Assembly (NCBI RefSeq): GCF_004217045.1
Contig: NZ_SGXM01000001.1
Coordinates: forward strand, 1,860,001 to 1,924,000
Origin: Cupriavidus agavae
GTDB taxonomy: Bacteria > Pseudomonadota > Gammaproteobacteria > Burkholderiales > Burkholderiaceae
DNA length: 64,000 nucleotides
Reading direction: 5' to 3'
Under the pieces are notes generated by a model that had not been told where the DNA came from, made no database searches, and saw nothing but the letters and a program-made list of their open reading frames with translations. The position numbers and the translations under genes are program-made. The stretch's first letter is position 1. Each line of letters opens with the position of its first letter. This document shows, piece by piece, positions 56,064 through 64,000 of the stretch.

Positions 56064-58625
56064 TTAATTCACGTCGCGCAGGGTTGCCAGCGCGGGTTGG
56101 CGCAAGACCTCGCGCAACCCCAGCCAGCCCCCCGCAAAAGCGCACAGCATGCCAGAAACCACGCCGACCGGCAGAATCCATGCATTGAAGCGATACGGGA
56201 AATCGAACACGAATTGCGACAGGCCCCAGCCCACCGCCACGGCGCCCAGGCTGGCCAGCAGCCCGGCCAGCCCGCCCACGACGAGGAACTCGGCATACTG
56301 CGTCTGCCGCACCATGGCCGCTGACGCGCCGAGCGCCTTGAGCAGGCCGGCATCGCGCTTGCGCTCGTCGCGCGCTCCGGACAGTGCCGCATACAGCACT
56401 GTGACGCCGGCCAGCAGCGTGAAGACGAACAGGAATTCCACGGCGGCGATGACCTGGTCGAGCACGCCCTGGATCTGACGCAGGATCAGGTCGGTATTGA
56501 CCACGGTGATGTTCGGGAACGCCGCCGTCAGCCGGTTGCCGAGCGCGGCCTGGGCCGGCGGCAGGTGGAAGGCCGTGATGTAGGTGGCCGGCATTTCCTG
56601 CATCCGGGCCGTGGGCAGGATGACGAAGAAGTTCACGCGCATCGAGCCCCATTCCAGCTTGCGCAGCGAGGTCACCGGGGCTTCCACGGTCTGCCCGGCG
56701 ACGTCGAACCGCAGCGTGTCGCCAAGGCGGATATTTAAGGTTTTTGCGATGCCCTCCTCGACCGACGCCCCCTCGGCGCTGTCCCACTTCCCGGCGATCA
56801 CCTCGTTGCCCTCGGGCAGCGTATCCATATAGGAGAGGTTGAATTCGCGCTCCACCAGCCGCCGCGCGCGGTCGTCATGGTAGGTGTCGGCCTGCACGGC
56901 CCGGTCGCCGATCTGGATCAGGCGCCCACGCACCATCGGATAGATCAGGTCGGTCACGCCACTGCCGGCCAGCATGTCGCGCACCGGCTCGCGCTGGTCG
57001 GGCTGGATATTGATGATGAAGCGGTTTGGCGCGTCGGCCGGCGTGGCGTTGCGCCACGAGTCGATCAGGTCATTGCGCGTCATGCCGAGCAGCAGCAGGG
57101 CCATCAGCCCCACGGCCAGCGCCACGGTCTGCAGCACGGTCACGCCCCGGCGCCGCTCCAGCACGGCCAGCGCAAAACGCCAGCCCACGTTGCCGCGTGC
57201 CCGGCCCCGCATGCCGCGCGAGAACGCCAGCAGCAGCCCCAGCGCCAGCACGGCGAACACCGCGCCCGCCCCGACGAAGCCGCCCGCCGTGGTGATGCCC
57301 AGTTTCACGTCGCGCGCCGCCACCAGCAGCAGCGCCACGAACGCGGCAAGGCCGAGCGCGTAGGCAATCCACGCCGACACCGGCGGCGGGCCGATATCGC
57401 GGCGCAGCACGCGCAGCGGCGCCACCCGCGTCAGCGCCAGCAGCGGCGGCAGCGCGAAGCCCGCCAGCAGCACCAGCCCGGCGGCCACCCCTACCAGCGC
57501 GGGCAGCAGCGACGGATGCGGCAGCGAGACCTGCAGCACCCCGCCCAGTGATTTCAGCAGCCCGTAGTGGGCCGCGTAGCCGATCGCCACGCCCACCACG
57601 GCGCCGCCCAGCCCCAGCAGCACGAACTCGATGCCGAACGCCGTCAGGATCTGGCGGCGCGACAAACCCATGCATTTGTAGACCGCGCAGGCGTCGGTAT
57701 GGCGCTGCATGTAGCGGCGCGCGGACATCGCAATCGCCACGGCCGCGATCATCGCCGACAGCACGGCCACCAGCGACAGGAAGCGCTCGGCGCGGTCCAG
57801 CGTGGCGCGCATCTGCGGCTGGCCCGATTCGAGCGATTCCACGCGGGTGTTGCGCAGATGCTTCTGCTCGATCTCCTGCCCGGCCCATTTCCGGTAGGCG
57901 TCGCCGGCCGCGTCGGGGCCGGCCACCAGCAGGCGGTAAGTCACCCGGCTACCCCAGCCGATCAGTTTCGTGGCGTCGAGTTCGGCCATCGGAAAGATCA
58001 CGCGCGGCGCGAAGTTCATGAAGCCGGCGCCCCGGTCCAGCTCCTGCGTGATCAGCCGCTCGATCCGGAACGTGCTGCTGCCAAGCTGGATGCTGTCGCC
58101 CATGCGCAGGTTCAGCGCCACCAGCAGCGATTCGTCCACCCACGCCGTACCGGGCGCCGGAATGCCCTCGGCCGCCATCTCCGCGCCGCCAGGCACCTGC
58201 GCCACCTTGAGGCTGCCGCGCAGCGGATAGCCATCACTGACGGCCTTGAGCGCGGCCAGCTGGCTGGCAGCCTCGCCGGTCTGCGGGCCACCAGCCGGGC
58301 GCGCCGTGGCCATGCTCGGGAAGGTCACGGTCTGCGCCACCTGCAGGCCATCGCGTTTTGCCCGGTCGAGGAAGGCCGGCTCGAACGGCTGGTCGGCGCT
58401 CAGGCGCACATCGGCGCCGATCATCTGCCGCGCGTCGCGCTCCAGCCCCAACCGCATGCGGTCCGCCAGGAACCCCACGCTCGACAGCGCGGCCACGGCC
58501 AGCACCAGCGCAAACAGCAGCAGCGTCAGCTCACCGGCCAGCCAGTCGCGGCGGGCCATGCGCAGGGCCTGGCGCCAGGCGGAAAATCGGACGGGGGGAT
58601 CGGCGGGAACGGTCTCGGCAGGCAT
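56064..58625 (-). CDS. FtsX-type ABC transporter permease (YbbP-like, 853 residues)
   Basis: This is a large inner-membrane permease with one N-terminal helix, a long periplasmic domain (about residues 45-250), two clusters of three helices each containing an FtsX domain (about 270-390 and 730-845) and a central helix pair. The layout matches YbbP of the YbbAP system, thought to extract lipids or lipophilic compounds from the inner membrane. The cognate ATPase (YbbA-type) is not adjacent. The ATG at 58625 precedes MPAETVPADPPVRFSAWRQA; the open frame upstream is not family-like. Confidence 0.9.
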   Translation of the reverse strand: MPAETVPADPPVRFSAWRQALRMARRDWLAGELTLLLFALVLAVAALSSVGFLADRMRLGLERDARQMIGADVRLSADQPFEPAFLDRAKRDGLQVAQTVTFPSMATARPAGGPQTGEAASQLAALKAVSDGYPLRGSLKVAQVPGGAEMAAEGIPAPGTAWVDESLLVALNLRMGDSIQLGSSTFRIERLITQELDRGAGFMNFAPRVIFPMAELDATKLIGWGSRVTYRLLVAGPDAAGDAYRKWAGQEIEQKHLRNTRVESLESGQPQMRATLDRAERFLSLVAVLSAMIAAVAIAMSARRYMQRHTDACAVYKCMGLSRRQILTAFGIEFVLLGLGGAVVGVAIGYAAHYGLLKSLGGVLQVSLPHPSLLPALVGVAAGLVLLAGFALPPLLALTRVAPLRVLRRDIGPPPVSAWIAYALGLAAFVALLLVAARDVKLGITTAGGFVGAGAVFAVLALGLLLAFSRGMRGRARGNVGWRFALAVLERRRGVTVLQTVALAVGLMALLLLGMTRNDLIDSWRNATPADAPNRFIINIQPDQREPVRDMLAGSGVTDLIYPMVRGRLIQIGDRAVQADTYHDDRARRLVEREFNLSYMDTLPEGNEVIAGKWDSAEGASVEEGIAKTLNIRLGDTLRFDVAGQTVEAPVTSLRKLEWGSMRVNFFVILPTARMQEMPATYITAFHLPPAQAALGNRLTAAFPNITVVNTDLILRQIQGVLDQVIAAVEFLFVFTLLAGVTVLYAALSGARDERKRDAGLLKALGASAAMVRQTQYAEFLVVGGLAGLLASLGAVAVGWGLSQFVFDFPYRFNAWILPVGVVSGMLCAFAGGWLGLREVLRQPALATLRDVN

Positions 58626-58692
58626 CGGGGCTCGGTGGTCGGAATTCGGCAAGCGGAAGAACGGAAAAACGGGATTCGGCAGGTGGGCGCCC

Positions 58693-59307
58693 TCAGGGCC
58701 GGTGCGACGGCCCCTGCGTGGAGCCGCGGCCGACGCCGCGCAGCCCGGCATGCAGGCGCTTGACGCCGCGCCAGAGCCGGGGCAGCAGCCAGATCGCCAC
58801 CAGCAGGAACACGCCCAGCAGCACCAGGAACACCACTGGCAGGAAGATCGCCAGCAGCAGGCCGCCCACGGTGCCCACATCCTCGGTGAATGAGGCCACC
58901 CAGTTCGAGAAAGGTTCGGGCGAGACGTTGATCAGGGCCCGCGTGCCGGCCTTGGCGGCGTGGGCGGTGCCGGCCAGCGTGCCGCCCACGAGCCCGGCGG
59001 CCACGGTCCACTGCGGGTCCATATGGCCGAACGCGGCGGCGGCCAGGATGGCCCCGGCCGGAATGCGGATGAAGGTCTGGATGCCGTCCCAGGCGGTGTC
59101 GAAACCCGGCACCTTGTCGGCCACGAACTCGGTCACGGTCAGGATGGCGGCCACGCCGATCACCCACCACGACGACAGCACCTCCAGCCCGGACGGCAGG
59201 TCGAGCCAGCCCAGGCGGGCCAGCACGCCGGCCGTCAGCACGGCCAGGTAGAGACGGAAGCCGCTGGCCCACGACATGCCGGCGGCCAGCGCGGCGGTTT
59301 CGAGCAT
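58693..59307 (-). CDS. DUF4126 family membrane protein
   Basis: This 204-residue protein has about five predicted helices. The family start ALAAGMSWASGFRLYLAVL and the segment TEFVADKVPGFDTAWDGIQT (about residues 60-79) are conserved. Function unknown. It lies 67 nt upstream of the permease on the same strand and is possibly in one transcript with it. Confidence 0.85.
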   Translation of the reverse strand: MLETAALAAGMSWASGFRLYLAVLTAGVLARLGWLDLPSGLEVLSSWWVIGVAAILTVTEFVADKVPGFDTAWDGIQTFIRIPAGAILAAAAFGHMDPQWTVAAGLVGGTLAGTAHAAKAGTRALINVSPEPFSNWVASFTEDVGTVGGLLLAIFLPVVFLVLLGVFLLVAIWLLPRLWRGVKRLHAGLRGVGRGSTQGPSHRP

Positions 59308-59417
59308 GGCATTCCCTCGTTTGCAGCGCGTCAGCGCATTGGCGCAGCCGCGTCAGGCAGTGTAATCCCACCGCCGCCGGCGTGCGCTCCTGCCGCGATT
59401 ATGCCTTTTTCGCCACC

Positions 59418-60371
59418 TCAGGGCCCGGCGCTCACCGGTTCGAGGCGGGGCAACTGCGGCAGGTCGGAGGCCACCTCGGCGATCATGCGGCGCAGCCACA
59501 TCACGTCCGGCGCCGCGTGGCAGCGCTCATGCCAGAGCTGGTAGAAGCGCATGCGCGGGAACGACACCGGCGACGGCACCATCCGGATCGGCAGGTACTG
59601 GGCGTAGTGGGCCGCGAACTGGCGGCCCGTGGTGAAGACCATGTCGGTCTTCATCAGCACGTAGGGCACCAGCCCGAAATACGGGAGCGTGACCTGGATA
59701 TTGCGCTTGTAGCCCTGTTCGGCCAGCGCCTGGTCGATCATGCTGCGCTGCATCGACGCGTACGGCGCCGGCGCCAGGTGCGGCATTTCGAGATAGTGCC
59801 GCAGCGTCAGGCCATGGCGCGCCAGCGGGTGCTGGGCGCCGAGCATGCAGACCACCTCGTCATCGAACAGCGGCGAGATATGCAGGTGTTCCGGCGGCGA
59901 CAGCCAGTTGCCCACCACGATGTCGAGATGGCCCTGCTCCAGCGCATCGAGGAAGTCGGTGGACTGCGTCATCGGGTGCACGAACAGTTTGGCACCCGGC
60001 GCCAGCCGGCGCACGCGCTCGACGATGTTGGGCAGGAAGAACGCGTCCAGGTAGTCCGGCGCGCCAAGGTGGAACGTGCGCGTGGTGGTGGTGGGATCGA
60101 ACTGCTGGGGCGGCCGGGCGATGCGGTCCATCGCCGCCAGGCTTTGCTCGGCCAGCAGCAGCAGTTCGCGGCCGCGTTCGGTGGGCACCATGCCGCTCTT
60201 GCCGCGCACCAGGATGGCGTCGCCGGTGATCTCCCGCAGCCGCTTCAGCGTGTTGCTGATGGCCGGCTGCGACTGGCCCAGCCGGACGGCGGTGCGGGTC
60301 ACGCTCTGCTCGGTGAGCAGCGTGTGCAGTACCCGCAGCAGGTAAGTATCGAGATGGTCGCGTCCGTGCAT
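59418..60371 (-). CDS. LysR-family transcriptional regulator
   Basis: This 317-residue regulator has an N-terminal winged helix-turn-helix (about residues 8-66, SVTRTAVRLGQSQPAISNTLKRLRE) and an effector-binding domain beginning near residue 95. It is transcribed divergently from xdhA, 253 bp apart, the usual layout for a regulator of its neighbour. It probably responds to a purine-related effector such as xanthine or urate, by context only. Confidence 0.92.
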   Translation of the reverse strand: MHGRDHLDTYLLRVLHTLLTEQSVTRTAVRLGQSQPAISNTLKRLREITGDAILVRGKSGMVPTERGRELLLLAEQSLAAMDRIARPPQQFDPTTTTRTFHLGAPDYLDAFFLPNIVERVRRLAPGAKLFVHPMTQSTDFLDALEQGHLDIVVGNWLSPPEHLHISPLFDDEVVCMLGAQHPLARHGLTLRHYLEMPHLAPAPYASMQRSMIDQALAEQGYKRNIQVTLPYFGLVPYVLMKTDMVFTTGRQFAAHYAQYLPIRMVPSPVSFPRMRFYQLWHERCHAAPDVMWLRRMIAEVASDLPQLPRLEPVSAGP

Positions 60372-60624
60372 GGCAGGTGCCCGCGCGCGCGGCGGCTCTT
60401 GCGGGCTGGCGCGGCTGGCGTGGGGGAAGGGAACGGCGCATAGTGTATGACAGCCACCCCTGATGCGGTCAAATCGGGCGCCCGCCGGGCCCCGACTACG
60501 GGAAGACCCGGAGAATGCCGCCAGACCGCCACGGGGCTGGGCTCCAGGCGCCGGCGCGCCTTCGGGGGCGCGCCTTGATGGGGCATATCACATGGGCCGA
60601 ATATTGCATCAGGAGGCCAATGCT
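60372..60624. promoter_or_regulatory. Divergent LysR-xdhA regulatory region
   Basis: For the LysR gene a weak promoter reads TTGACC (60467-60472) with TACACT (60442-60447), 19 bp apart. In the xdhA leader two copies of GGCGCGCC (60553-60560 and 60567-60574) form an 8-bp hairpin about 50 nt before the start codon. A near-dyad CATA-GTG-TATG is at 60439-60449. Lack of a strong xdhA promoter fits activator dependence. Confidence 0.4.
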
Positions 60625-62172
60625 ATGTTTGCAGCCATCCCCGAAAGAGAGAAGACCATGGAGACGCAAACCATCCGCTTTTTCCACCGCGGCCAGGTCC
60701 AGGAAGTTGCCGACGCCCCCGTGACCCGCACGGTGCTGCAGTACCTGCGCGAGGACGTGCGCTGCACCGGCACCAAGGAAGGCTGCGCCGAGGGCGACTG
60801 CGGTGCCTGCACCGTCGTGCTGGGCGAGCTCAAATCCGACGGCGACGTCGAGTTCAAGGCCGTCAACGCCTGCATCCAGTTCCTGCCCACGCTCGACGGC
60901 AAGGCGCTGATCACGGTGGAAGACCTGCGCCAGGCCGACGGCGCGCTGCACCCGGTGCAGGAAGCGATGGTGGAGTGCCACGGCTCGCAGTGCGGCTTCT
61001 GCACGCCTGGCTTCGTGATGTCGCTGTGGGCGCTGTACCAGCAGCACACGCCCGGCGCGGCGCCGCCGGCCCGGCAGGAGATCTGCGACGCGCTGACCGG
61101 AAACCTGTGCCGCTGCACGGGCTACCGCCCGATCGTCGACGCCGGCCAGCGCATGATGGCCCTGCCGGCCCCGACCGCCAGCCGCCTGAATCCGAAGCAG
61201 ATCGCCGATACGCTGCGAAACCTCAAGCGCGGCGAGACCTTCCACTACAGCGTGCGCGGCCAGCATTTCTACGCCCCGCGCACCGCCGCCGAATTCGGCG
61301 CGATCAAGGCCGCCGAGCCGGGCATCCGCATCCTGGCCGGCAGCACCGACGTGGGCCTGTGGGTGACCAAGCAGTTCCGCGAACTGGGCAACCTGCTCTA
61401 CGTGGGCCAGGTGGCCGATCTCAACACGGTGGCCGAGCGTGACGGTTTCATCGAGATCGGCGCCGCCGTGACGCTGGAAACCGCCTACGCCGCGCTGGCC
61501 GCCGCCCACCCGGACCTGACCGAACTCTGGAAGCGCTTTGCCTCGCTGCCGATCCGCAACGCCGGCACGCTGGGCGGCAACGTGGCCAACGGCTCGCCGA
61601 TCGGCGACTCGATGCCGGCCCTGATCGCGCTGGGCACCGAGGTGGTGCTGCAGCGCGGCGAGACGCGTCGCACGATGCCGCTCGAAGACCTGTACCTGGC
61701 CTACCAGAAGACCGCCATGGCCGAGGGCGAATTCGTCGCCGGCCTGCGCGTGCCGGTGAAGGGGCCGCAGCATTTCCGTACGTACAAACTGTCCAAGCGC
61801 TTCGACGAGGACATCTCCGCCGTGTGCGCCGCGTTCGGCATCGATGTCGAGGATGGCATCGTCAAATCGGCCTGCATCGCCTTTGGCGGCATGGCGGCTA
61901 CGCCCAAGCGCGCTGCGCTGGCGGAAGCCGCCCTGACGGGCCAGCCGTGGACCGAAGCCACGGTGCGCGCCGGCATGGCCGCACTGGGGCAGGACTACAC
62001 CCCGCTGTCCGATATGCGTGCCACCGCGGCCTATCGTGCCCGTGGGGCCGCCAACCTGCTCTATCGCTTCTGGCTGGAGACGCGCGAAGGCGCCCTGCCC
62101 GCCGCCATGGTCAACGTCCGCGCGCCGGGCGCCGGCGAGGCCGTGGATGCCGGTGAAACCGCAAGCGCCTGA
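60625..62172 (+). CDS. xdhA: Xanthine dehydrogenase small subunit (2x[2Fe-2S], FAD)
   Basis: This is a 515-residue subunit. The first [2Fe-2S] cluster is in CTGTKEGCAEGDCGAC, the second in CGFCTPGF and CRCTGYRP. The FAD domain follows with LAGSTDVGLWVTKQFREL (about residues 245-262). It transfers electrons from the molybdenum subunit to NAD+ in purine degradation. The ATG at 60625 has AGGAGG 8 nt upstream; an alternative ATG at 60658 (METQTIRFF) matches the usual family N-terminus. XdhB follows after 11 nt. Confidence 0.95.
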   Translation: MFAAIPEREKTMETQTIRFFHRGQVQEVADAPVTRTVLQYLREDVRCTGTKEGCAEGDCGACTVVLGELKSDGDVEFKAVNACIQFLPTLDGKALITVEDLRQADGALHPVQEAMVECHGSQCGFCTPGFVMSLWALYQQHTPGAAPPARQEICDALTGNLCRCTGYRPIVDAGQRMMALPAPTASRLNPKQIADTLRNLKRGETFHYSVRGQHFYAPRTAAEFGAIKAAEPGIRILAGSTDVGLWVTKQFRELGNLLYVGQVADLNTVAERDGFIEIGAAVTLETAYAALAAAHPDLTELWKRFASLPIRNAGTLGGNVANGSPIGDSMPALIALGTEVVLQRGETRRTMPLEDLYLAYQKTAMAEGEFVAGLRVPVKGPQHFRTYKLSKRFDEDISAVCAAFGIDVEDGIVKSACIAFGGMAATPKRAALAEAALTGQPWTEATVRAGMAALGQDYTPLSDMRATAAYRARGAANLLYRFWLETREGALPAAMVNVRAPGAGEAVDAGETASA

Positions 62173-62183
62173 GGAGAGCCAGC

Positions 62184-64000
62184 ATGAACAAGCAAACCGA
62201 ACCCTTCCTGCTCGACGCCAGCGTGGCCGCCGAGTCCACGCCGCAAGTGGGCATCTCGCGTCCGCACGAATCGGCGCACCTGCACGTGGCCGGCACCGCC
62301 ACCTATACCGACGACATCCCCGAGCTGGCCGGCACGCTGCACGCGGCGCTGGGCATGAGCACCAAGGCGCATGCCCGCCTGAAATCTGTCGGTCTCGACC
62401 GCGTGCGCAAGGCGCCGGGCGTGGTGACCGTGCTGACCGTGGACGATATCCCCGGCGTCAACGACTGCGGCCCGATCATCCACGACGATCCGATCCTCGT
62501 GAAGGACACCGTCCAGTTCATCGGCCAGCCCATCTTCATCGTGGTGGCCACGTCGCACGACGCCGCCCGCCGCGCGGCCCGTCTGGCCGACATCGACTAC
62601 GAGGACCTGCCGCCCGTGCTGTCGCCCGAAGCCGCCCACGCGGCCGGCAGCTACGTGCTGCCGCCGATGCACCTGACGCGCGGCGAGCCGGCCGCGCGTC
62701 TGGCGTCGGCCACGCACCGCGACAGCGGCAGCATCCGCCTGGGCGGACAGGAGCAGTTCTACCTCGAAGGCCAGATCGCCTACGCCGCGCCGCGCGAGAA
62801 CGATGGCATGCACGTGTGGTGCTCGACGCAGCACCCCACGGAGATGCAGCATGCCGTGGCCCATATGCTGGGCTGGCATGCGCACCAGGTGCTGGTGGAG
62901 TGCCGGCGCATGGGCGGCGGCTTCGGCGGCAAGGAATCGCAATCGGCCATGTTCGCCTGCTGCGCCGCGCTGGCGGCGTGGAAGCTGCTGTGCCCGGTCA
63001 AGCTGCGTCCGGACCGCGACGACGACATGATGATCACGGGCAAGCGCCATGACTTCACGTTCGACTTCGACGTGGGCCACGACGACGACGGCCGCCTGGA
63101 AGGCGTGCGCGTGGAGATGGTGTCGCGCGCCGGCTTCTCGGCCGACCTGTCCGGGCCGGTGATGACCCGCGCGATCTGCCACTTCGACAACGCCTACTGG
63201 CTGCCGGACGTGCAGATCGACGGCTTCTGCGGCAAGACCAACACGCAGAGCAACACGGCCTTCCGGGGCTTCGGCGGCCCGCAGGGCGCGTTTGCGATCG
63301 AGTACATCCTCGACAACGTGGCGCGCAACGTGGGCAAGGACTCGCTGGACGTGCGCCGCGCCAACTTCTATGGCAAGGGCGAGCGCAACGTCACGCCGTA
63401 CGGCCAGACCGTGGAAGACAACGTGATCCACGAACTGATCGACGAACTGGTGCTGTCGAGCGAGTACCAGGCGCGCCGGGCCGCCACGCGGGCATTCAAC
63501 GAGACCAGCCCGATCCTCAAGAAGGGCATCGCCATCACGCCGGTGAAGTTCGGCATCTCGTTCAACGTGGCCCACTACAACCAGGCCGGCGCGCTGGTGC
63601 ATGTGTACAACGACGGCTCGGTGCTCGTAAACCACGGCGGTACCGAGATGGGCCAGGGCCTGAACACCAAGGTGGCGATGGTGGTGGCCCACGAACTCGG
63701 CATCCGCATGGAGCGGGTGCGCGTGACGGCGACGGACACCAGCAAGGTGGCGAACACCTCGGCCACGGCGGCCTCCACCGGCGCCGACCTGAACGGCAAG
63801 GCCGCGCAGGACGCCGCGCGGCAGATCCGCGAACGCCTGGCCGAATTCGCCGCCCGCAAGGCCGGCGTGGACGTGGCCACGGTCCGTTTCAACGATGACC
63901 TGGTGGTTGCCGGCGAACTGCGCCTGCCGTTCGGCGACCTGGCCCGCGAAGCCTATGTGGCGCGCGTGCAACTTTGGTCGGACGGCTTCTACACCACGCC
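62184..64000 (+). CDS. xdhB: Xanthine dehydrogenase molybdopterin-binding subunit, N-terminal part (cut by window end)
   Basis: The first 605 codons of the large subunit are present and the frame runs off the window. The substrate channel and molybdopterin segments visible are QEQFYLEGQIAYA, RRMGGGFGGKESQ and FRGFGGPQGAFAIEYILDN; the second is an invariant loop of the family. It hydroxylates hypoxanthine and xanthine to urate. GAGGAG precedes the ATG. It forms an operon with xdhA. Confidence 0.95.
   Translation, partial: MNKQTEPFLLDASVAAESTPQVGISRPHESAHLHVAGTATYTDDIPELAGTLHAALGMSTKAHARLKSVGLDRVRKAPGVVTVLTVDDIPGVNDCGPIIHDDPILVKDTVQFIGQPIFIVVATSHDAARRAARLADIDYEDLPPVLSPEAAHAAGSYVLPPMHLTRGEPAARLASATHRDSGSIRLGGQEQFYLEGQIAYAAPRENDGMHVWCSTQHPTEMQHAVAHMLGWHAHQVLVECRRMGGGFGGKESQSAMFACCAALAAWKLLCPVKLRPDRDDDMMITGKRHDFTFDFDVGHDDDGRLEGVRVEMVSRAGFSADLSGPVMTRAICHFDNAYWLPDVQIDGFCGKTNTQSNTAFRGFGGPQGAFAIEYILDNVARNVGKDSLDVRRANFYGKGERNVTPYGQTVEDNVIHELIDELVLSSEYQARRAATRAFNETSPILKKGIAITPVKFGISFNVAHYNQAGALVHVYNDGSVLVNHGGTEMGQGLNTKVAMVVAHELGIRMERVRVTATDTSKVANTSATAASTGADLNGKAAQDAARQIRERLAEFAARKAGVDVATVRFNDDLVVAGELRLPFGDLAREAYVARVQLWSDGFYTT

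Overview
The window is about 65% G+C chromosomal DNA from a betaproteobacterium of the Burkholderiaceae, most likely Cupriavidus or a close relative. The evidence is gene order and family content. The minus-strand block qor, tpiA, secG, tRNA-Leu, nuoA-N, DUF2818, Nudix is present, as is ilvI-ilvH-ilvC, psd, pssA, leuA. There are also a σ factor with DUF3619 and DUF3106 neighbours, a class I.2 lipase with its foldase, and urea-ABC genes. The genus is an inference from this organisation and was not checked by a search. No insertion sequence, prophage, CRISPR array or integron was seen; this is core and near-core chromosome.

Layout. 1-2.0 kb: start of a urea ABC transporter operon (urtA, partial urtB) behind a textbook σ54 promoter and an NtrC-like site. 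2.1-2.7 kb: the first of three DUF1120 secreted proteins. 2.8-6.8 kb: cytochrome bo3 oxidase cyoABCD. 7.4-10.7 kb: two MaoC hydratases and two acyl-CoA dehydrogenases. 10.8-13.6 kb: DUF1178, lipase foldase and lipase. 13.7-29.7 kb: Nudix hydrolase, DUF2818 and the complete 14-gene complex I operon. 29.9-32.4 kb: tRNA-Leu(GAG), secG, tpiA and a quinone oxidoreductase. 32.6-35.6 kb: pnp and rpsO. 35.6-37.6 kb: an orphan periplasmic binding protein and a BamE-like lipoprotein. 37.7-45.6 kb: branched-chain amino-acid genes (leuA, ilvC, ilvH, ilvI) interleaved with phosphatidylethanolamine synthesis (pssA, psd) and a Kbp-like protein. 45.8-52.0 kb, plus strand: an ECF σ factor operon, then a metallophosphoesterase, glycosyltransferase and diacylglycerol kinase. 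52-59.3 kb: two more DUF1120 proteins around a TetR/LOG pair, DUF924, truncated hemoglobin, a large FtsX-type permease and DUF4126. 59.4-64 kb: a LysR regulator divergent from xdhA and xdhB (xdhB cut by the window end).

Regulation is unusually readable. The urt operon has σ54/NtrC signals. leuA has a leader with a consensus-like promoter, a nearly leaderless 26-codon leader peptide carrying rare CTA leucine codons, and a terminator hairpin. ilvI has a shorter candidate attenuator. pnp has a long inverted repeat in its 5' leader. Four 11-bp-spaced PHO-box-like repeats lie immediately before the metallophosphoesterase.

Two loci best fit a little-described system. (1) σ factor - DUF3619 - DUF3106 (45.8-47.6 kb) has overlapping genes and the architecture of a σ / one-helix anti-σ / periplasmic LTxxQ-like sensor module, comparable to CnrH/CnrY/CnrX. 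(2) The PHO-box-preceded metallophosphoesterase, GT4 glycosyltransferase and DgkA (49.3-52.0 kb) resemble the PlcP-Agt route that replaces phospholipids with glycolipids under phosphate starvation, with DgkA able to recycle the diacylglycerol.
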